A stretch of DNA of 64,000 bases from Rhodococcus sp. IEGM 1379 (GCF_030056815.1 NZ_JASHKR010000003.1:141393-205392); one strand, 5' to 3'. Shown: positions 38,468 to 50,115, numbered from the stretch's first letter. Program-made: numbers and translations. Notes: a model not told the origin generated them from the letters alone.

Positions 38468-39816
38468 CTACGAATTCCTCGCTCTCGAATATCTTGTGGG
38501 TCCTGTGTGTTCCGAGTCGGCGCCTGCCGACGTCGTCCATTCTGCCCTGCCTGGCCTGGCTGCTCCTTGCGACGCTGCGGGGCAGCACGACGAACTGCGC
38601 CGAATGCCTGGTACGGAACCGGCAGCGGCAACCGCAGGAGCCTGGAAATCTTACCGTCCTGACCGGAACGCAAGGCCGCGATGGCTTCGGGTTCGTGACG
38701 CGCGGCATTCGCGATGATGCCGAACATGAACAACGTGATCGCCAGCGACGAACCGCCCGCGGAGACCAGTGGCAATTGAAGGCCCGTCACGGGGAGCAAT
38801 CCGATCACGTATCCGATATTGATCATCGCCTGACCGACTATCCACGTGGTTGCAGTGGCGGAGAGCAGTCGCCAGAACGGATCGATACTTCGAGCCGCGA
38901 TACGCAAGCCGGTGTAGACAAACCCCGCGAAGAGTCCGAGAACGACGAGGCAACCGACAAAACCCAGTTCCTCGCCGATGATCGCGAAGATGAAGTCGTT
39001 GTGCGCGTTGGGCAGGTAATTCCATTTGGCGGCGCTCTGCCCCAAACCCACCCCGAAGATCTTGCCGTCAGCGAGCGAATACAGAGCTTGCTTCGCTTGG
39101 TAATTGCCGCCCTGAAGGTCATCACTGGGATTGAAGAACGACTTGACCCGGTCCGATCGGTACCCAGCGGTCAATGCAAGTGTTCCGGCGAGCACGACAC
39201 CGGTAACGGCAATAGTTCCGAACAATTTCAACGGAAGACCGCCGAACCACAAGAGCGCACCGAGGATGATGCCCAAAGCGATCGTCGTGCTCAGGTTCGG
39301 TTGTGCGACAACCAAAGCGAACACCAGGAGCGCTGCCGGCACGAGCGGGATCAGGATCGAGCGAGCCGAATTGTCGTCGGTCCTCCTCGACGCGAGCAAA
39401 TGCGCACCCCAAATTGCGAGCACAACTTTCATGAGCTCCGATGGTTGAAGCGAGAAGCCGCCCACCGTGAACCATCGACGCGCACCCTGAGCTGCGGTGC
39501 CGATTCCCGGAATGAGCACCAGCACCAGCATGATCAACACGACGACAAAAACCGGAAACGAGAATCGTCGAATAGTGTGTGCCGGAATCCTCAAGGCCAC
39601 ATAAAAAAGTACCGAACCCAGCACTGCGAAGATCAACTGCTGAAAGAACAGCGAATAGGCTGAACCACCGCTTGTATATTGCTCGACGCCCGAAGCGGAC
39701 AGCACCATCACCAGGCCCAAGACCGTCAACATCACGGCAATCGTGACCACCAGATGGAACGACGCCAACGGCCGCGCCAACCAGGCACCGATTCGGGTCT
39801 TGGGACCCTGGGTCAT
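38464..39816 (-). CDS. ftsW: SEDS peptidoglycan glycosyltransferase FtsW
   Basis: A 450-residue SEDS-family protein with about ten membrane helices. It polymerises lipid II at the septum with its partner PbpB. Conserved features include [17 protein letters not shown] near 110-127, the AQPNLSTT loop near 170, the [20 protein letters not shown] segment near 265, and [10 protein letters not shown] near 355. It has a basic cytoplasmic C-tail of about 70 residues. Its ATG overlaps the murD stop. Confidence 0.96.
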   Translation of the reverse strand: MTQGPKTRIGAWLARPLASFHLVVTIAVMLTVLGLVMVLSASGVEQYTSGGSAYSLFFQQLIFAVLGSVLFYVALRIPAHTIRRFSFPVFVVVLIMLVLVLIPGIGTAAQGARRWFTVGGFSLQPSELMKVVLAIWGAHLLASRRTDDNSARSILIPLVPAALLVFALVVAQPNLSTTIALGIILGALLWFGGLPLKLFGTIAVTGVVLAGTLALTAGYRSDRVKSFFNPSDDLQGGNYQAKQALYSLADGKIFGVGLGQSAAKWNYLPNAHNDFIFAIIGEELGFVGCLVVLGLFAGFVYTGLRIAARSIDPFWRLLSATATTWIVGQAMINIGYVIGLLPVTGLQLPLVSAGGSSLAITLFMFGIIANAARHEPEAIAALRSGQDGKISRLLRLPLPVPYQAFGAVRRAAPQRRKEQPGQAGQNGRRRQAPTRNTQDPQDIRERGIRR

Positions 39817-41366
39817 TGTGCGTTTCCGGCTTCGCTCACTGATCCGGGTGGCGGATCGGACAACGCCGCAACGGCAGCAGCAAAACTGTTGCCGCGATGG
39901 CCGTAGCTGTCGAACATGTCCAATGACGCAGCTGCCGGTGCCAGAACCACCGCACTGCCGGGCAGTACCGATACCAAGGCCAACTCCGCGGCCTCACCGA
40001 CCACGGCCGCCATCACCGCATCGGCGTCGGATCCCGAAGGCAAGGTCACGAACTTCGTCGACGAGCTGTGAATTTTGTTCACCTGTGCATCGTCCTCCGT
40101 TCCCACGCGGACGACGGGGACCTCGGGCGCGTGTCGCGACAACGCCTGCTCGATCTCACCGGCATCGCTTCCCAGCAACACTGCGCCGGCAAGCCTGCTG
40201 CCAACCTCGGCCACCAACTCGTCGACACTGGCACCCTTGAGCAGTCCACCGGCAATCCACACCACGCGTTCGTGCGCCAGGATCGACGGCCGTGCGGCAT
40301 GCGGATTGGTCGCCTTGGAATCGTCGACGAAGACCACCGAACCCACCGTGCCGACAACTGCGCCTCGATGCGGTCCCACCTGATGAGCTGCCAACCCGGC
40401 TCGAACCGCGTCGGCAGCGATCCCGACAGCTCGGGCGAGCGCGGCAGCGGCAAGTGCGTCCATGATGCCGGCCGGACCGGGCGGATCGATATCCGCAGCC
40501 TCAGCCAGTTGCACGCCCGTTCCGAATGCGTTGTCGACGAGAAACCCGTCTGCAACACCCAACTCTCCGTCAACCGGAGCGCCCAATCGAAATCCCACGA
40601 CGACGTCGGCAGAAGCAGCGCGGCCCAATTGCGCGGCAATAGCGTCGTCAAGCCCGACGACCGCGACCTTGCCACTGAGCGCCCGTGCCTTCGCCTCGGC
40701 ATACGCAGCCATACCACCGTGCCAATCCAGGTGGTCTTCAGCGACATTGAGAACTACGCCGGCATCAGGGCACACCGAAGGGGCCCAGTGCAATTGGAAC
40801 GACGACAGCTCGACGGCCAGATAGTCGACGCGAGGCGACGTGTCCATCAACGCTTCCAGCACTGGCAGACCGATATTGCCGCACGCGCGACCTTCGAGAC
40901 CCGCAGCGTCCAGAATCGAGGCGAGCATCGAGGTTGTTGTCGTCTTGCCGTTGGTTCCCGTGACGACGAGCCACTTTCGCGGCGGTCCGTACAGACCGCA
41001 GTGGTCAACCCGCCATGACAACTCGACGTCGCCCCAGATCGGAATACCGTGACCGGCGGCTGCCGCAAGAATCGGTGCGTCCGGCCGGAACCCCGGGCTA
41101 GTCACGACGAGCGCGTACTGCTTAATCGAATTCTGATCTGCCTCGATCGAGGCGGTGGTGACTGTATCGGCACCAAGTTCGGCGCAACGATCCGCAAAAT
41201 CCAGCGTGGAATCGGCGACCGTGACCACGGCGCCAAGGACTACCAGCGGTTCGATGGTCGCCTGGCCGGAGACTCGGCCGCCGGCGACCAATACTCTTTG
41301 TCCGCGAAGCCAACTCAGATCGTTACCTAAATCCCCCGAGTTGGTCGAGTCCACAGGGTTGGTCAC
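39813..41366 (-). CDS. murD: UDP-MurNAc-L-Ala--D-Glu ligase
   Basis: A 517-residue Mur ligase adding D-Glu. The N-terminal Rossmann motif is [12 protein letters not shown], the P-loop is [15 protein letters not shown] near 135, and there is a [12 protein letters not shown] motif near 345 with the carboxylate-binding residues. I chose the GTG at 41366, two bases after the mraY stop; an upstream in-frame ATG at 41477 would lie inside mraY. Its own stop overlaps ftsW as ATGA. Confidence 0.95.
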   Translation of the reverse strand: MTNPVDSTNSGDLGNDLSWLRGQRVLVAGGRVSGQATIEPLVVLGAVVTVADSTLDFADRCAELGADTVTTASIEADQNSIKQYALVVTSPGFRPDAPILAAAAGHGIPIWGDVELSWRVDHCGLYGPPRKWLVVTGTNGKTTTTSMLASILDAAGLEGRACGNIGLPVLEALMDTSPRVDYLAVELSSFQLHWAPSVCPDAGVVLNVAEDHLDWHGGMAAYAEAKARALSGKVAVVGLDDAIAAQLGRAASADVVVGFRLGAPVDGELGVADGFLVDNAFGTGVQLAEAADIDPPGPAGIMDALAAAALARAVGIAADAVRAGLAAHQVGPHRGAVVGTVGSVVFVDDSKATNPHAARPSILAHERVVWIAGGLLKGASVDELVAEVGSRLAGAVLLGSDAGEIEQALSRHAPEVPVVRVGTEDDAQVNKIHSSSTKFVTLPSGSDADAVMAAVVGEAAELALVSVLPGSAVVLAPAAASLDMFDSYGHRGNSFAAAVAALSDPPPGSVSEAGNAQ

Positions 41367-41368
41367 GG

Positions 41369-42451
41369 TCAGCCTCCGATGGCTGCGAGGAACTCGCTGT
41401 AGAAGAGCGCCAGTCCGATTGCCGACGCGATTGCGGCCAGCAGCCAGAATCTGATGATGACCGTGGTTTCCGCCCACCCGGCAAGCTCGAAGTGATGATG
41501 GAACGGAGCCATTCGGAAGACCCGTCGACGGCTGGACTTGAACACCGCTACCTGGATCACCACCGACGCGGCCTCAGCGACGAACAGTGCGCCGATGACA
41601 ACCATCAACAATTCGGTGTTCGTAGTGATCGACAGTCCGGCGAGCATGCCGCCGAGTGCCAACGAACCGGTGTCCCCCATGAAGATCTTGGCCGGAGCCG
41701 CGTTCCACCACAGGAAACCGATGCACGCACCAGCGCCGGCAGCACAGATCAACGCAAGGTCGAGCGGGTCACGAACGTCGTAGCAGCCCTTCACCGGACT
41801 GGTCTCGCACGAATTGCGGAACTGCCAGAAGGTGATGATGACGTACGCGCCGAGAACAAAACTCATTGCTCCCGCAGCCAGTCCGTCCAACCCGTCGGTG
41901 AGGTTGACCGCGTTGGACCAGGCACTGACCAGCAAGTAACAGAACGCGATGAACACGACGGAACCGAGCGAGACCGTCGCGATGTCACGAACGTAAGACA
42001 GGTGAACGCTGCCCGGAGTCAGGCCGTCAGCACCGCGGAACTGCAACGCGAGGATGCCGAAGATTACTGCGGCGACGAATTGTCCGACGAGCTTGGCCGT
42101 CTTGTTCAGCCCGAGGTTGCGTTGCTTACGGATCTTGATGAAATCGTCGAGGAACCCGACACCGCCGAGCGCCGTGGTCAGGCCGAGGACAAGAAGCCCC
42201 GACGCCGACGGTCCACTCGCCCCGTCTATACCCATCCCGATGAGGTGAGTGCCGAAGTATCCCGCCCATATTCCGGCGAGGATCGCGACACCACCCATCG
42301 TCGGTGTTCCGCGCTTCGCCTGGTGGCTGGCCGGGCCTTCGGTCCGGATCTCCTGACCGAATCCCTGTTTGGCGAACGCCTTGATCAGGATCGGGGTGAG
42401 CATGATCGAGACCGCGAGCGATATGCCGGCGGCCAGCAGAATTTGAATCAC
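41369..42451 (-). CDS. mraY: Phospho-MurNAc-pentapeptide translocase
   Basis: A 360-residue ten-helix enzyme transferring phospho-MurNAc-pentapeptide to undecaprenyl phosphate, making lipid I. Key motifs are [13 protein letters not shown] near 46, the Asp-containing [10 protein letters not shown] near 187 and a [13 protein letters not shown] loop near 320. It starts with GTG, overlapping the murF stop (GTGA). In mycobacteria it is called murX. The catalytic residues are all present. Confidence 0.97.
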   Translation of the reverse strand: MIQILLAAGISLAVSIMLTPILIKAFAKQGFGQEIRTEGPASHQAKRGTPTMGGVAILAGIWAGYFGTHLIGMGIDGASGPSASGLLVLGLTTALGGVGFLDDFIKIRKQRNLGLNKTAKLVGQFVAAVIFGILALQFRGADGLTPGSVHLSYVRDIATVSLGSVVFIAFCYLLVSAWSNAVNLTDGLDGLAAGAMSFVLGAYVIITFWQFRNSCETSPVKGCYDVRDPLDLALICAAGAGACIGFLWWNAAPAKIFMGDTGSLALGGMLAGLSITTNTELLMVVIGALFVAEAASVVIQVAVFKSSRRRVFRMAPFHHHFELAGWAETTVIIRFWLLAAIASAIGLALFYSEFLAAIGG

Positions 42452-43947
42452 TCGGACACCTGCTTCTGCGCCAGAACCGCCTCGGCCACCGTCCAGAGAC
42501 CGATCGACTGAGATGCCTTGACCAACACCAGGTCACCGGGTGCAAGCTCCGATTCGAGGATCGCCACGGCAGCTGCAGCGTCGGGGACCACTACGGACTC
42601 GTCACCCCAGGAACCCTCCATCACAGCGCCCTGATTCATCGCGCGAGCCGTGCGACCGGTCCCGACCACGATCAGCTTGCTGACATCGAGACGCACGGCG
42701 AGCCTGCCGATTGCATCGTGTTCGATGACGGATTCGGGGCCGAGTTCCGCCATCTCGCCGAGCACTGCCCAGCTTCGACGGCCGAAGTGTCGATCCGAAC
42801 GCGCCATCGACACCAGAGCCTTGAGCGCAGCACGCATCGACTCCGGGTTGGCGTTGTAGCTGTCATTGATGACGGTGACGCCGTCACTGCGTTCGGTGAC
42901 CTCCATGCGCCGGGCCGAAGCTGCCTTCGTGTCTTCGAGGATGCGAGCGATATCCGCGACCGAGACGTCGTTTTCCAGGGCTACGGCTGCAGCAGCGAGT
43001 GCATTCCCGACCTGATGTTCACCGTGGACAGCCAGCCGGATTCGCGCCGAACCCTTGTCCGAATTCAGCGTGAAAGTTGCCCGGGCTTGATCGTCCACCG
43101 TCACGTCCGTTGCCCGTACGTGGGCACCTTCGGATTGTCCGACCAGCACCACACGCGCATCGGTACGGGACGCCATTGCCGCGACCATACGATCATCGGC
43201 ATTGAGAATGGCGACACCACCCTCAGCAGCCGACGGAAGAGCTTCTACCAGTTCGCCTTTCGTGGTCGCGATAGCTTCTCGGGAGCCGAATTCACCGAGG
43301 TGCGCAGTGCCCACGTTCAGGACGACACCGATCTTGGGCGGCGCGATCTGTGCCAATTCAGCGATGTGGCCGACACCGCGGGCCGACATCTCCAGTACCA
43401 GAAAGTCTGTCTGCTCGTCGGCGCGCAGGGCGGTCCACGGGTGGCCCAATTCGTTGTTGAACGAACCCGGCGGTGCAACAACCTCACCGGACCCGCGCAA
43501 TACTGCGGCGACAAGGTCCTTGGTGGATGTTTTTCCGGCGGAACCGGTGATTCCGACGACGGTCAGACCGTTATCGGCCGACAACGTGTCGACGACTGCT
43601 CTGGCCAGCAAGCCCAGCGCGCGCAGCACCGCCGCACCGCTACCGTCGGCGTCATGTTCGAGAGCCATGACCGAACTCGGACCGGTCGACGAGTGTGGTG
43701 CCACCACGATTGCCGGCACTCCCACAGGCCGAGCCGCCAATACAGCCACTGCGCCGGCCGCGACTGCCGCACCGGCGTGCTCGTGACCGTCGACGCGGGC
43801 TCCTGGCAGCGCCAGGAAGAGTCCACCCGGACCTATTCTGCGAGAATCGAATTCGACGGTCCCCGTCACGGTCGCCGACGGATCGTCGACGTCGTGCAGG
43901 GTTCCTCCGACGATCTCGGCAATCCGAGAGAGCGTCATCGGGATCAT
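42448..43947 (-). CDS. murF: UDP-MurNAc-tripeptide--D-Ala-D-Ala ligase
   Basis: A 499-residue Mur ligase adding the D-Ala-D-Ala dipeptide. The P-loop [15 protein letters not shown] is near 130, [12 protein letters not shown] near 217, and [15 protein letters not shown] near 360. The ATG at 43947 overlaps the murE stop as ATGA; another ATG three codons later is possible. Its stop overlaps mraY. Confidence 0.97.
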   Translation of the reverse strand: MIPMTLSRIAEIVGGTLHDVDDPSATVTGTVEFDSRRIGPGGLFLALPGARVDGHEHAGAAVAAGAVAVLAARPVGVPAIVVAPHSSTGPSSVMALEHDADGSGAAVLRALGLLARAVVDTLSADNGLTVVGITGSAGKTSTKDLVAAVLRGSGEVVAPPGSFNNELGHPWTALRADEQTDFLVLEMSARGVGHIAELAQIAPPKIGVVLNVGTAHLGEFGSREAIATTKGELVEALPSAAEGGVAILNADDRMVAAMASRTDARVVLVGQSEGAHVRATDVTVDDQARATFTLNSDKGSARIRLAVHGEHQVGNALAAAAVALENDVSVADIARILEDTKAASARRMEVTERSDGVTVINDSYNANPESMRAALKALVSMARSDRHFGRRSWAVLGEMAELGPESVIEHDAIGRLAVRLDVSKLIVVGTGRTARAMNQGAVMEGSWGDESVVVPDAAAAVAILESELAPGDLVLVKASQSIGLWTVAEAVLAQKQVSE

Positions 43948-45623
43948 TTCTTGCCTCCATGTGCTGTGTTGACGACGATCCGGTCGATCATCTCGCCCAG
44001 CACCTCGCGGTCATCGAAAGGATGCTTGACCCCGTCGATTTCCTGACCTGTTTCGTGACCTTTGCCGGCCACCAGTACTACGTCGCCGGGCTGTGCCCAA
44101 CGAACGGCTTGTTCGATCGCCTCGGCGCGATCCCCCACTTCGAGCACCACCCCGCGCTCCGATTCCGGAACCGCCAGCGCACCCGCCATCACTGCAGCGC
44201 GAATCGTGGCGGGCACTTCAGTCCTCGGATTGTCGTCCGTGACGATCAGCAGATCACTGCCGCGCGCGCTCGCTTCACCCATCAGTGCGCGCTTGCCGGC
44301 ATCTCGGTCGCCGCCGGCACCGACAACGACCCCGACGCGGCCGGAGACTTGATTTCTCAGCGTTGCAATGACCGCCTCGAGGGCAGCGGGCTTGTGCGCG
44401 TAGTCGACAACGGCGAGGAATCCTTGGCCACGATCGATGCGCTGGACGCGGCCGGGAACATCCACTGCTCCCACTGCCGCTACGGCCGCCGGCAGATCGA
44501 TATCGGCGGCAACGCAAATGGTCAGAGCAAGGGCAGCATTCGCAACGTTGTATCGCCCGGGAAGCCGCAACGACACCGGCGACGACTGTCCATCCGGTCC
44601 GATCAGATCGAAAGTCTGCGAACCGTCGTCGGCAACCTCGACCGATCCGACATTCCAATCGGCGTCAGACTCGGAAGTCGACACGGTGGTCAGAGCATCA
44701 GCGGCGACGAGTTCCGCCATCCGGCGACCCCAGACGTCGTCGACGCAGATGACTGAACGGTCGGCCCGGACAGTCGACTGCGGATCGAACAGACGAGCCT
44801 TCGCCTCGAAGTACTCTTCGAAATCTCTGTGAAAATCCAGGTGGTCCTGTGAAAGATTGGTGAACGCGCCGATATCGAAGCGGATACCGTCGACGCGTCC
44901 GAGTGAAAGAGCATGACTCGACACTTCCATCACGACGGTGTCGATACCCTGCTCCGCCATCACTGCGAACAACGCATGCAACTGCGGCGCTTCCGGTGTG
45001 GTGAGGGCGCTCGGCACTCGACGGCCCTGGATCCGGGTCTCGATAGTGCCCACCAAGCCCGGCGTACGCCCGGCGCCGGCCAGCGCAGCTTCGAGCAAAT
45101 ATGACGTCGTGGTCTTGCCTGAGGTCCCGGTAATGCCGATGACCTGCATCTTCTCCGACGGTCGGCCGTAAATTTCGGCCGAGATCTCGCCGAGTACGTC
45201 ACGAGGTTTCGGATGGACCAAAACCCTCACCGGTCGGTCTGTCTTCGGGACGGATCTGCGAAGCAAACCCAGGCCGGCTTCGTCCGTCAAGATCGCGGCA
45301 GCTCCGCGGGCAAGTGCATCACCGGCGAACTCGGCGCCATGCGAGCGAGCACCCGGCAACGCCGCAAACAGATCTCCCGGAACAATTGCCTGCGCCCGAA
45401 GATCAACACCGGAGACGACGTCGGCTGCCTTCGCGGCGCCCATCCACTCGACGTGAAGCCAATCGAGGCGGGCCCCGGACAATGCCGCCAGAACCGCGAT
45501 CTCCGTGTCGATCGGATGAACTGGTCGTGCACTCTGCGCAACACCAGGCTGTGATGATGCGGAAGAATCCGGCGACGACGGCGAAGGTTCCGACGACGAT
45601 TGCGAACTGTTCGGCACTGTCAC
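43944..45623 (-). CDS. murE: UDP-MurNAc-L-Ala-D-Glu--meso-DAP ligase
   Basis: A 559-residue Mur ligase. The P-loop GITGTSGKTTTSYLL is near 162, EVSSHALSLGRV near 236 and SQDHLDFH near 262. The DNPR motif near 462, which selects meso-diaminopimelate, shows mDAP-type peptidoglycan as expected for this order. I chose the GTG at 45623 because AGGAG lies about five bases upstream; an ATG 18 codons earlier is open too. The Ser/Pro-rich first ~35 residues are not part of the fold. The 126-base gap after pbpB has no gene; mycobacteria hold several genes there. Confidence 0.95.
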   Translation of the reverse strand: MTVPNSSQSSSEPSPSSPDSSASSQPGVAQSARPVHPIDTEIAVLAALSGARLDWLHVEWMGAAKAADVVSGVDLRAQAIVPGDLFAALPGARSHGAEFAGDALARGAAAILTDEAGLGLLRRSVPKTDRPVRVLVHPKPRDVLGEISAEIYGRPSEKMQVIGITGTSGKTTTSYLLEAALAGAGRTPGLVGTIETRIQGRRVPSALTTPEAPQLHALFAVMAEQGIDTVVMEVSSHALSLGRVDGIRFDIGAFTNLSQDHLDFHRDFEEYFEAKARLFDPQSTVRADRSVICVDDVWGRRMAELVAADALTTVSTSESDADWNVGSVEVADDGSQTFDLIGPDGQSSPVSLRLPGRYNVANAALALTICVAADIDLPAAVAAVGAVDVPGRVQRIDRGQGFLAVVDYAHKPAALEAVIATLRNQVSGRVGVVVGAGGDRDAGKRALMGEASARGSDLLIVTDDNPRTEVPATIRAAVMAGALAVPESERGVVLEVGDRAEAIEQAVRWAQPGDVVLVAGKGHETGQEIDGVKHPFDDREVLGEMIDRIVVNTAHGGKK

Positions 45624-45749
45624 TCGGCTCCTGGCAATTGTGGTTGGTCGAAAGGCAGCCACAGGATCCTGAAACAAGAAAACTGCGACGTCTGAGATTA
45701 CCGCGCGCGGGAACCGACGAAGACCGCGTCGGTCATGATTCCCACGCCA

Positions 45750-47666
45750 TCAGTCTGCCTGCAGCACCAACTTACGACCCGGATCCGGAGACATCGGAAC
45801 GCTGTCACGCTGCAGCATCCACGAGGCAATGTTGTGGAACAGCGGCGCTGCGGACTGTCCGCCTCCGCCGTCGACACCCCGAACGGGAGCGTCGAGCATG
45901 ATTCCGATCACGAAACGCGGATTGTCTGCCGGAGCGATGCCGGCAAAGGTGATCCAGTAGTTGGAGTTGGAGTAGCACTTGCACGCGGGATCAATCTGCT
46001 GCGCGGTGCCGGTCTTGCCACTGACCTGGTAACCCTCGACTCCGGCGGCCACACCCGTGCCGCGCTGATTACCGGTGTCGTCCTGAGTTACCGAGCGAAA
46101 CATGTCACGAACCGCTGCCGCTGTTTCCGGACTAACCACCTCGATACCCTCGGGTTGCGGCAACTCTGTCCGCTCTCCCGACGAGTTCTCGGTGGACTTG
46201 ACTATCCGCGGTGGGATACGCACGCCGTCGTTGGCAATCGCCTGGTACATGCCGGTCATCTGCAACAACGTCATCGACAAACCCTGGCCGATGGGGAGGT
46301 TGGCAAACGTACCGCCGGACCACTGGTCACGGCTGGGCACAAGGCCGGCACTCTCATCGGGGAGCCCGACCTCGCTGCGCTGCCCCAGACCGAACTTGTC
46401 GAGCATGTCGGCAAAACGATCCTCGCCGACGCGCTGCGCCAGCATCAGCGTTCCGACGTTGGATGACTTACCGAACACACCGGTAGACGTGTAGGGAGCA
46501 ACCCCGTGGTCCCACGCGTCCTTCACGGTAGCGCCGGACATCGTGATGCTGCCCGGAACCTGCAGAACCTCGTCCGGTGTGGTCAATCCGTCCTCGATGG
46601 CCGCAGCCGCCGTGATGATCTTGTTCACAGAGCCGGGTTCGAAGGGACTCGTGACCGACAGATTGCCTGTCTCGACCGACCGCAGATTGTTTTCGAGACC
46701 GATCCCGGGGTTGAAAGTATTGTCGTTGGCCATCGCAAGGACCTGCCCGGTGGGGACGTCTTGGACGACAACCGAGACGTTCTTCGCGCCGGACTTGTCC
46801 TTGGCGATCTGCGCCTGCTGTTGCACGAAGAACTGCAGATCGGAATCGATGGTGAGTTGTACTCCCGAACCGTTGACGGCGGGCTGCTTGTCGCGCCAAC
46901 TGCCCGGAATCACTGCGCCGTCGCTGCCGCGGTCGTACGTCTGCGAACCGTCGATACCGGCCAGTGTCGAATCCATCGAGGACTCGAGCCCCAGAAGTCC
47001 GTGCCCGTCCCACCCCGTTGCACCGACCATGTTGGCTGCCAGGGACCCACCCGGGTACTCGCGTATGTCCTGGCGTTCGACGCCGACCTCACGAAAGCTG
47101 GACGAAATCTCGGCTGCGACAGCAGGATCGACGCTCCGAGCCAAGTAGACAAAAGTCTCGTCGCTGTTCATCTTCGCGAGGACTTCTTTTTCCGGAGCGG
47201 CATCGCCCAACTTCGCGTGAACTCCGGCGGCGATCTCGGCAATGCGATCCGCTACCTCGGGTGGCTGTTTGTCGACTTCGACACCCGCTTCGATGCTCTT
47301 GGACCGAGCTTCTTCCAACTCTGCACGTACCGCTTTCGGTTGGAAGGTAAGAGCTTTCGCTTCCATGGTGAATGCGAGGGGGTTGCCGTTGCGGTCGGTG
47401 ATCGATCCCCGCACCGCCGGATCCACCTGTGTTGTGGTTCGCTGGTTGGCCGCCTCAGCAGCCAGACTCGGCGCGTCGACGCCCTGAATCCACAAGAGTT
47501 GCAACGCCGCAACCGCAAGCGCACCACACATCGTGATGCGCCCGACTCGCTGGCGAAACGGAAAGGCGGAAGTTTTGGACGCGCGTGCACGCTTCCGGTT
47601 CACCGGCGCGGCGCGGCGCCTACCCGAATCTCGCCGAGGGCCGTCGTACTCTGAGTTGCGATTCAC
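45750..47666 (-). CDS. pbpB: Septal class B penicillin-binding protein (FtsI/PBP3)
   Basis: A 638-residue transpeptidase. It has a basic cytoplasmic start, a membrane helix (about 45-62), a PBP dimerisation domain (VRGSITDRNGNPLA), then the transpeptidase domain. The active-site serine is in EPGSVNKI (about 344), SSN near 402, and KTGTAQQ near 552, followed by an actinobacterial ACKCYSNSNYW insertion. It cross-links septal peptidoglycan with FtsW. It starts at GTG overlapping the upstream ftsL-like stop (GTGA). Confidence 0.96.
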   Translation of the reverse strand: MNRNSEYDGPRRDSGRRRAAPVNRKRARASKTSAFPFRQRVGRITMCGALAVAALQLLWIQGVDAPSLAAEAANQRTTTQVDPAVRGSITDRNGNPLAFTMEAKALTFQPKAVRAELEEARSKSIEAGVEVDKQPPEVADRIAEIAAGVHAKLGDAAPEKEVLAKMNSDETFVYLARSVDPAVAAEISSSFREVGVERQDIREYPGGSLAANMVGATGWDGHGLLGLESSMDSTLAGIDGSQTYDRGSDGAVIPGSWRDKQPAVNGSGVQLTIDSDLQFFVQQQAQIAKDKSGAKNVSVVVQDVPTGQVLAMANDNTFNPGIGLENNLRSVETGNLSVTSPFEPGSVNKIITAAAAIEDGLTTPDEVLQVPGSITMSGATVKDAWDHGVAPYTSTGVFGKSSNVGTLMLAQRVGEDRFADMLDKFGLGQRSEVGLPDESAGLVPSRDQWSGGTFANLPIGQGLSMTLLQMTGMYQAIANDGVRIPPRIVKSTENSSGERTELPQPEGIEVVSPETAAAVRDMFRSVTQDDTGNQRGTGVAAGVEGYQVSGKTGTAQQIDPACKCYSNSNYWITFAGIAPADNPRFVIGIMLDAPVRGVDGGGGQSAAPLFHNIASWMLQRDSVPMSPDPGRKLVLQAD

Positions 47667-48358
47667 CGACGATCCTCGGTCGGTGTCGGCACCGCCGCCG
47701 ATGTCGGTACAGCCGGCGCAGAGGTCACCGCAACCAATTGCTCACCGTGAGCGAGGTTTTGCGGGTTGCTGGGCACGCCCGGTGTCGCGGCGGGTGGGAC
47801 CGGCACTGTCGTTTTCGGCACTGTTGTCGGAACTGCGGACGTCCTCGGAACCACAGGCGAAGGCGCCGGGACGGGAGCGTCGAGTGGCGGCATGGGCGCC
47901 GCACTGGCCGGCGCCGGCGTACCGACAACTTCGACGGTTCCGTCCGGATGTACAACGAGCCGAGCCGGATCCTTGGCCGGGACCATTCCGAGAGCATTTG
48001 CCGCGTTGGCAAGCTCCGGTGCCGAATTACGCGATTGGTAGTCCCTCTCGAGCGCAGCCTTCTGCTCCACCAAAGACTGATTGAATGCGCGGGCATCGCT
48101 CAGCTGATAGGAGTCTTCGGCGGACCTGGTTGTCAGGAGCAGCGTCACTGCGAGGCCGATCGAGAACAATCCGATGATGGAGGCAACAAACGGAATTCGC
48201 GCTTTGAACTCTCCTCCGCGAGAGCTCGAAAAACCGGATTCACTACCCGTCGACGTACGTCCGACAGTACGGGCCATTCGCTTGTCGTAGGCACGCTGCG
48301 CTGCACCGGAACGGCGCTTCTGTGAAGAATCGTCCCCACTGCTTCCCTTCGTCGTCAT
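47663..48358 (-). CDS. FtsL-like septal membrane protein, Pro-rich tail
   Basis: A 231-residue bitopic protein. It has a basic cytoplasmic N-terminus of ~55 residues, a membrane helix (about 57-77), then a short coiled region ([23 protein letters not shown] split over 85-107) and a long Pro/Ala/Thr/Val-rich tail. Topology and position between rsmH and pbpB match Rv2164c and FtsL-type proteins. Both neighbours overlap by four bases (ATGA with rsmH, GTGA with pbpB). It probably links the FtsQ complex to PbpB/FtsW. Sequence similarity to FtsL is weak, so I give no symbol. Confidence 0.82.
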   Translation of the reverse strand: MTTKGSSGDDSSQKRRSGAAQRAYDKRMARTVGRTSTGSESGFSSSRGGEFKARIPFVASIIGLFSIGLAVTLLLTTRSAEDSYQLSDARAFNQSLVEQKAALERDYQSRNSAPELANAANALGMVPAKDPARLVVHPDGTVEVVGTPAPASAAPMPPLDAPVPAPSPVVPRTSAVPTTVPKTTVPVPPAATPGVPSNPQNLAHGEQLVAVTSAPAVPTSAAVPTPTEDRR

Positions 48359-49368
48359 GCCCGCCTCCTGGCAATACGCTCGGCTGCTCGCAATCGCACA
48401 GGCGCCGATCGCGGGTTCTCTTCGATTTCCTGCTCCGACGCTCGCTCAGCACCGCGGGTGAGGATCTTGAACTCCGGCCCCATTCCGGGAAGCTCGACCG
48501 GAAGCCCCTCAGGGCTGGTCGACTTGGAGCGTGGAACCAACTCCGCCTTCACAACTCGATCCTCGAGCGACTGATACGACATGAAGACCACGCGGCCGCC
48601 GACGGCCAGAGCTTCCAGACCAGCGGGAACTGCCGCGCGCAAAGAATCCAACTCGGCGTTGACCTCGATCCGCAGAGCTTGGAACGTGCGCTTGGCGGGA
48701 TGCCCACCGGTACGACGGGTGGCTGCGGGGATTGCCCGGTACAACAACTCGACCAGAGCCGCACTGGTTGTGAACGGTTCCTTCTCGCGCTGCCGAAGTA
48801 TCTCGGAGGCAATCTTTCCCGCGAAGCGTTCTTCGCCGTACGTACTCAGGATTCGAGCGAGATCACCATGACTGTAGGTATTGAGAACCTCGGCCGCGGT
48901 GAGCCCGACTGTTTGATCCATCCGCATGTCCAACGGCGCATCGATGGAGTAGGCGAACCCTCGATCGGCCTCGTCCAACTGCATGGAAGACACGCCGAGG
49001 TCGAAGAGGATTGCGTGTACCGACTCGGCGGTGGGAAGGCCCGCCTCTTCGAGTGCGTCTTCGATTCCGTCATAGGTGGTGTGCACGAACGTGGTTCGAT
49101 CCGCGAAGGGTGCCAGTCGCTCGGAGGCGATCCGCAGCGCGTTGGTATCACGATCGAGACCGATCAGGTGGAGTCCCGGGTACTTGCCGAGAAAGAACTC
49201 GGAATGCCCACCGAGACCGAGTGTCGCGTCGATCATGACCGCGCCATCACCGCCGTCACCGACAGCGGTGATGGCGGGACCGAGAAGATCGTCAGCGCGA
49301 TGCAACAGAACAGGAACGTGCGCGAAGCCGTCGGCGTCCGAGGGTTCGTTCACCTCGCGATCAACCAT
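48355..49368 (-). CDS. rsmH: 16S rRNA (cytosine-1402-N4) methyltransferase
   Basis: A 337-residue SAM-dependent methyltransferase (formerly mraW) acting on C1402 of 16S rRNA. It starts after [13 protein letters not shown], the SAM motif is [14 protein letters not shown] near 44-57, and there is [18 protein letters not shown] near 125. The ATG at 49368 is preferred because GGAG lies six to nine bases upstream; an ATG eight codons earlier has a poorer site. The stop overlaps the ftsL-like start as ATGA. A 160-base gap separates it from mraZ. Confidence 0.95.
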   Translation of the reverse strand: MVDREVNEPSDADGFAHVPVLLHRADDLLGPAITAVGDGGDGAVMIDATLGLGGHSEFFLGKYPGLHLIGLDRDTNALRIASERLAPFADRTTFVHTTYDGIEDALEEAGLPTAESVHAILFDLGVSSMQLDEADRGFAYSIDAPLDMRMDQTVGLTAAEVLNTYSHGDLARILSTYGEERFAGKIASEILRQREKEPFTTSAALVELLYRAIPAATRRTGGHPAKRTFQALRIEVNAELDSLRAAVPAGLEALAVGGRVVFMSYQSLEDRVVKAELVPRSKSTSPEGLPVELPGMGPEFKILTRGAERASEQEIEENPRSAPVRLRAAERIARRRA

Positions 49369-49528
49369 GTTTGCTCCGGCTCCTACTTTCATGATTCCGA
49401 TGAAGAATGACTATTCGAACCAGCGAATGCTTCGAGGTCCCTGCCCGAAGTAGAACCTGGCGCTGGGGAAGTGCGTCAGGGTCTTTCCGGGCAGAGGCCT
49501 CGCGGCATTCGCCGTGGACTATCCGCCG

Positions 49529-49960
49529 CTAGACGATCTCACTGAGAGATTCGCCGTTTGCCTGCGAATAGTCCTCTTCGTTGTCTCCGAGATACCTCTC
49601 CCAGGCTGCAAGATCCCAGATTTCGAGGTAGTCGACAGAGCCGGTCACTACACATTCCTTGGAGAGGTTTGCGTAACGCCGATGATCAGCCGAGAGGGTG
49701 ATTCGCCCCTGGGCATCGGCGTGCTGTTCATCTGTCCCAGCTGCGAGAGCGCGAACATACGCCCGTGCTGCTGGATCATTGCGTGGAGCTGCCGCTGCTT
49801 TGCGGGCAAGCTTGACGAACTCGTCCCGAGGATAGACAGCAAGGCTGTGATCCTGACTTTTAGTGATCATCAACCCTCCTGACAATTCTTCGCGGAACTT
49901 TGCCGGCAAGGTGAGCCGGCCTTTGTCATCGAGCTTCGGCGTGAAGGTACCGAGAAACAC
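49529..49960 (-). CDS. mraZ: Transcriptional regulator MraZ
   Basis: A 143-residue protein with two tandem SpoVT/AbrB-like DNA-binding repeats, starting [23 protein letters not shown] and, in the second half, [13 protein letters not shown]. MraZ forms ring oligomers and represses its own operon at spaced repeats. It begins at GTG with GGGAGG upstream. A matching operator with three 10-base-spaced repeats lies about 130 bases upstream. First gene of the dcw cluster. Confidence 0.96.
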   Translation of the reverse strand: MFLGTFTPKLDDKGRLTLPAKFREELSGGLMITKSQDHSLAVYPRDEFVKLARKAAAAPRNDPAARAYVRALAAGTDEQHADAQGRITLSADHRRYANLSKECVVTGSVDYLEIWDLAAWERYLGDNEEDYSQANGESLSEIV

Positions 49961-50086
49961 TCGACACCTCCCGCGAGCCTTGGTCCTTCAAGCTGCAACC
50001 TGGAACCAACTTTGAGCCAACCCTGAAATTCAGCGTTGGACCGAGACCCTCCCGATTGGGCGAATTGTGGTCCCAAGCTCTCCGCC
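49961..50086 (-). promoter_or_regulatory. Long structured mraZ leader
   Basis: About 125 bases lie between the presumed promoter and the mraZ GTG. They include a good hairpin at 50017-50039 (CCAAC/GTTGG with inner CTGA/TCAG). A conserved RNA element upstream of mraW operons is known in actinobacteria, but I cannot confirm it here by sequence alone. Confidence 0.35.
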
Positions 50087-50090
50087 CGCA

Positions 50091-50115
50091 CCCACAGTAC
50101 CCCACTTTCCCCCAC
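50091..50115 (-). promoter_or_regulatory. MraZ operator, three 10-bp-spaced GTGGG repeats
   Basis: On the minus strand GTGGG appears at 50111-50115, 50101-50105 and 50091-50095, exactly 10 bases apart. MraZ is known to bind short G-rich direct repeats spaced one helical turn. A TACTGT hexamer (-10-like) sits between the last two repeats, so bound MraZ would block the promoter. Confidence 0.75.

Noticed and set aside
46506..47654. Plus-strand open frame opposite pbpB
   Set aside because: Antisense shadow with no family features.
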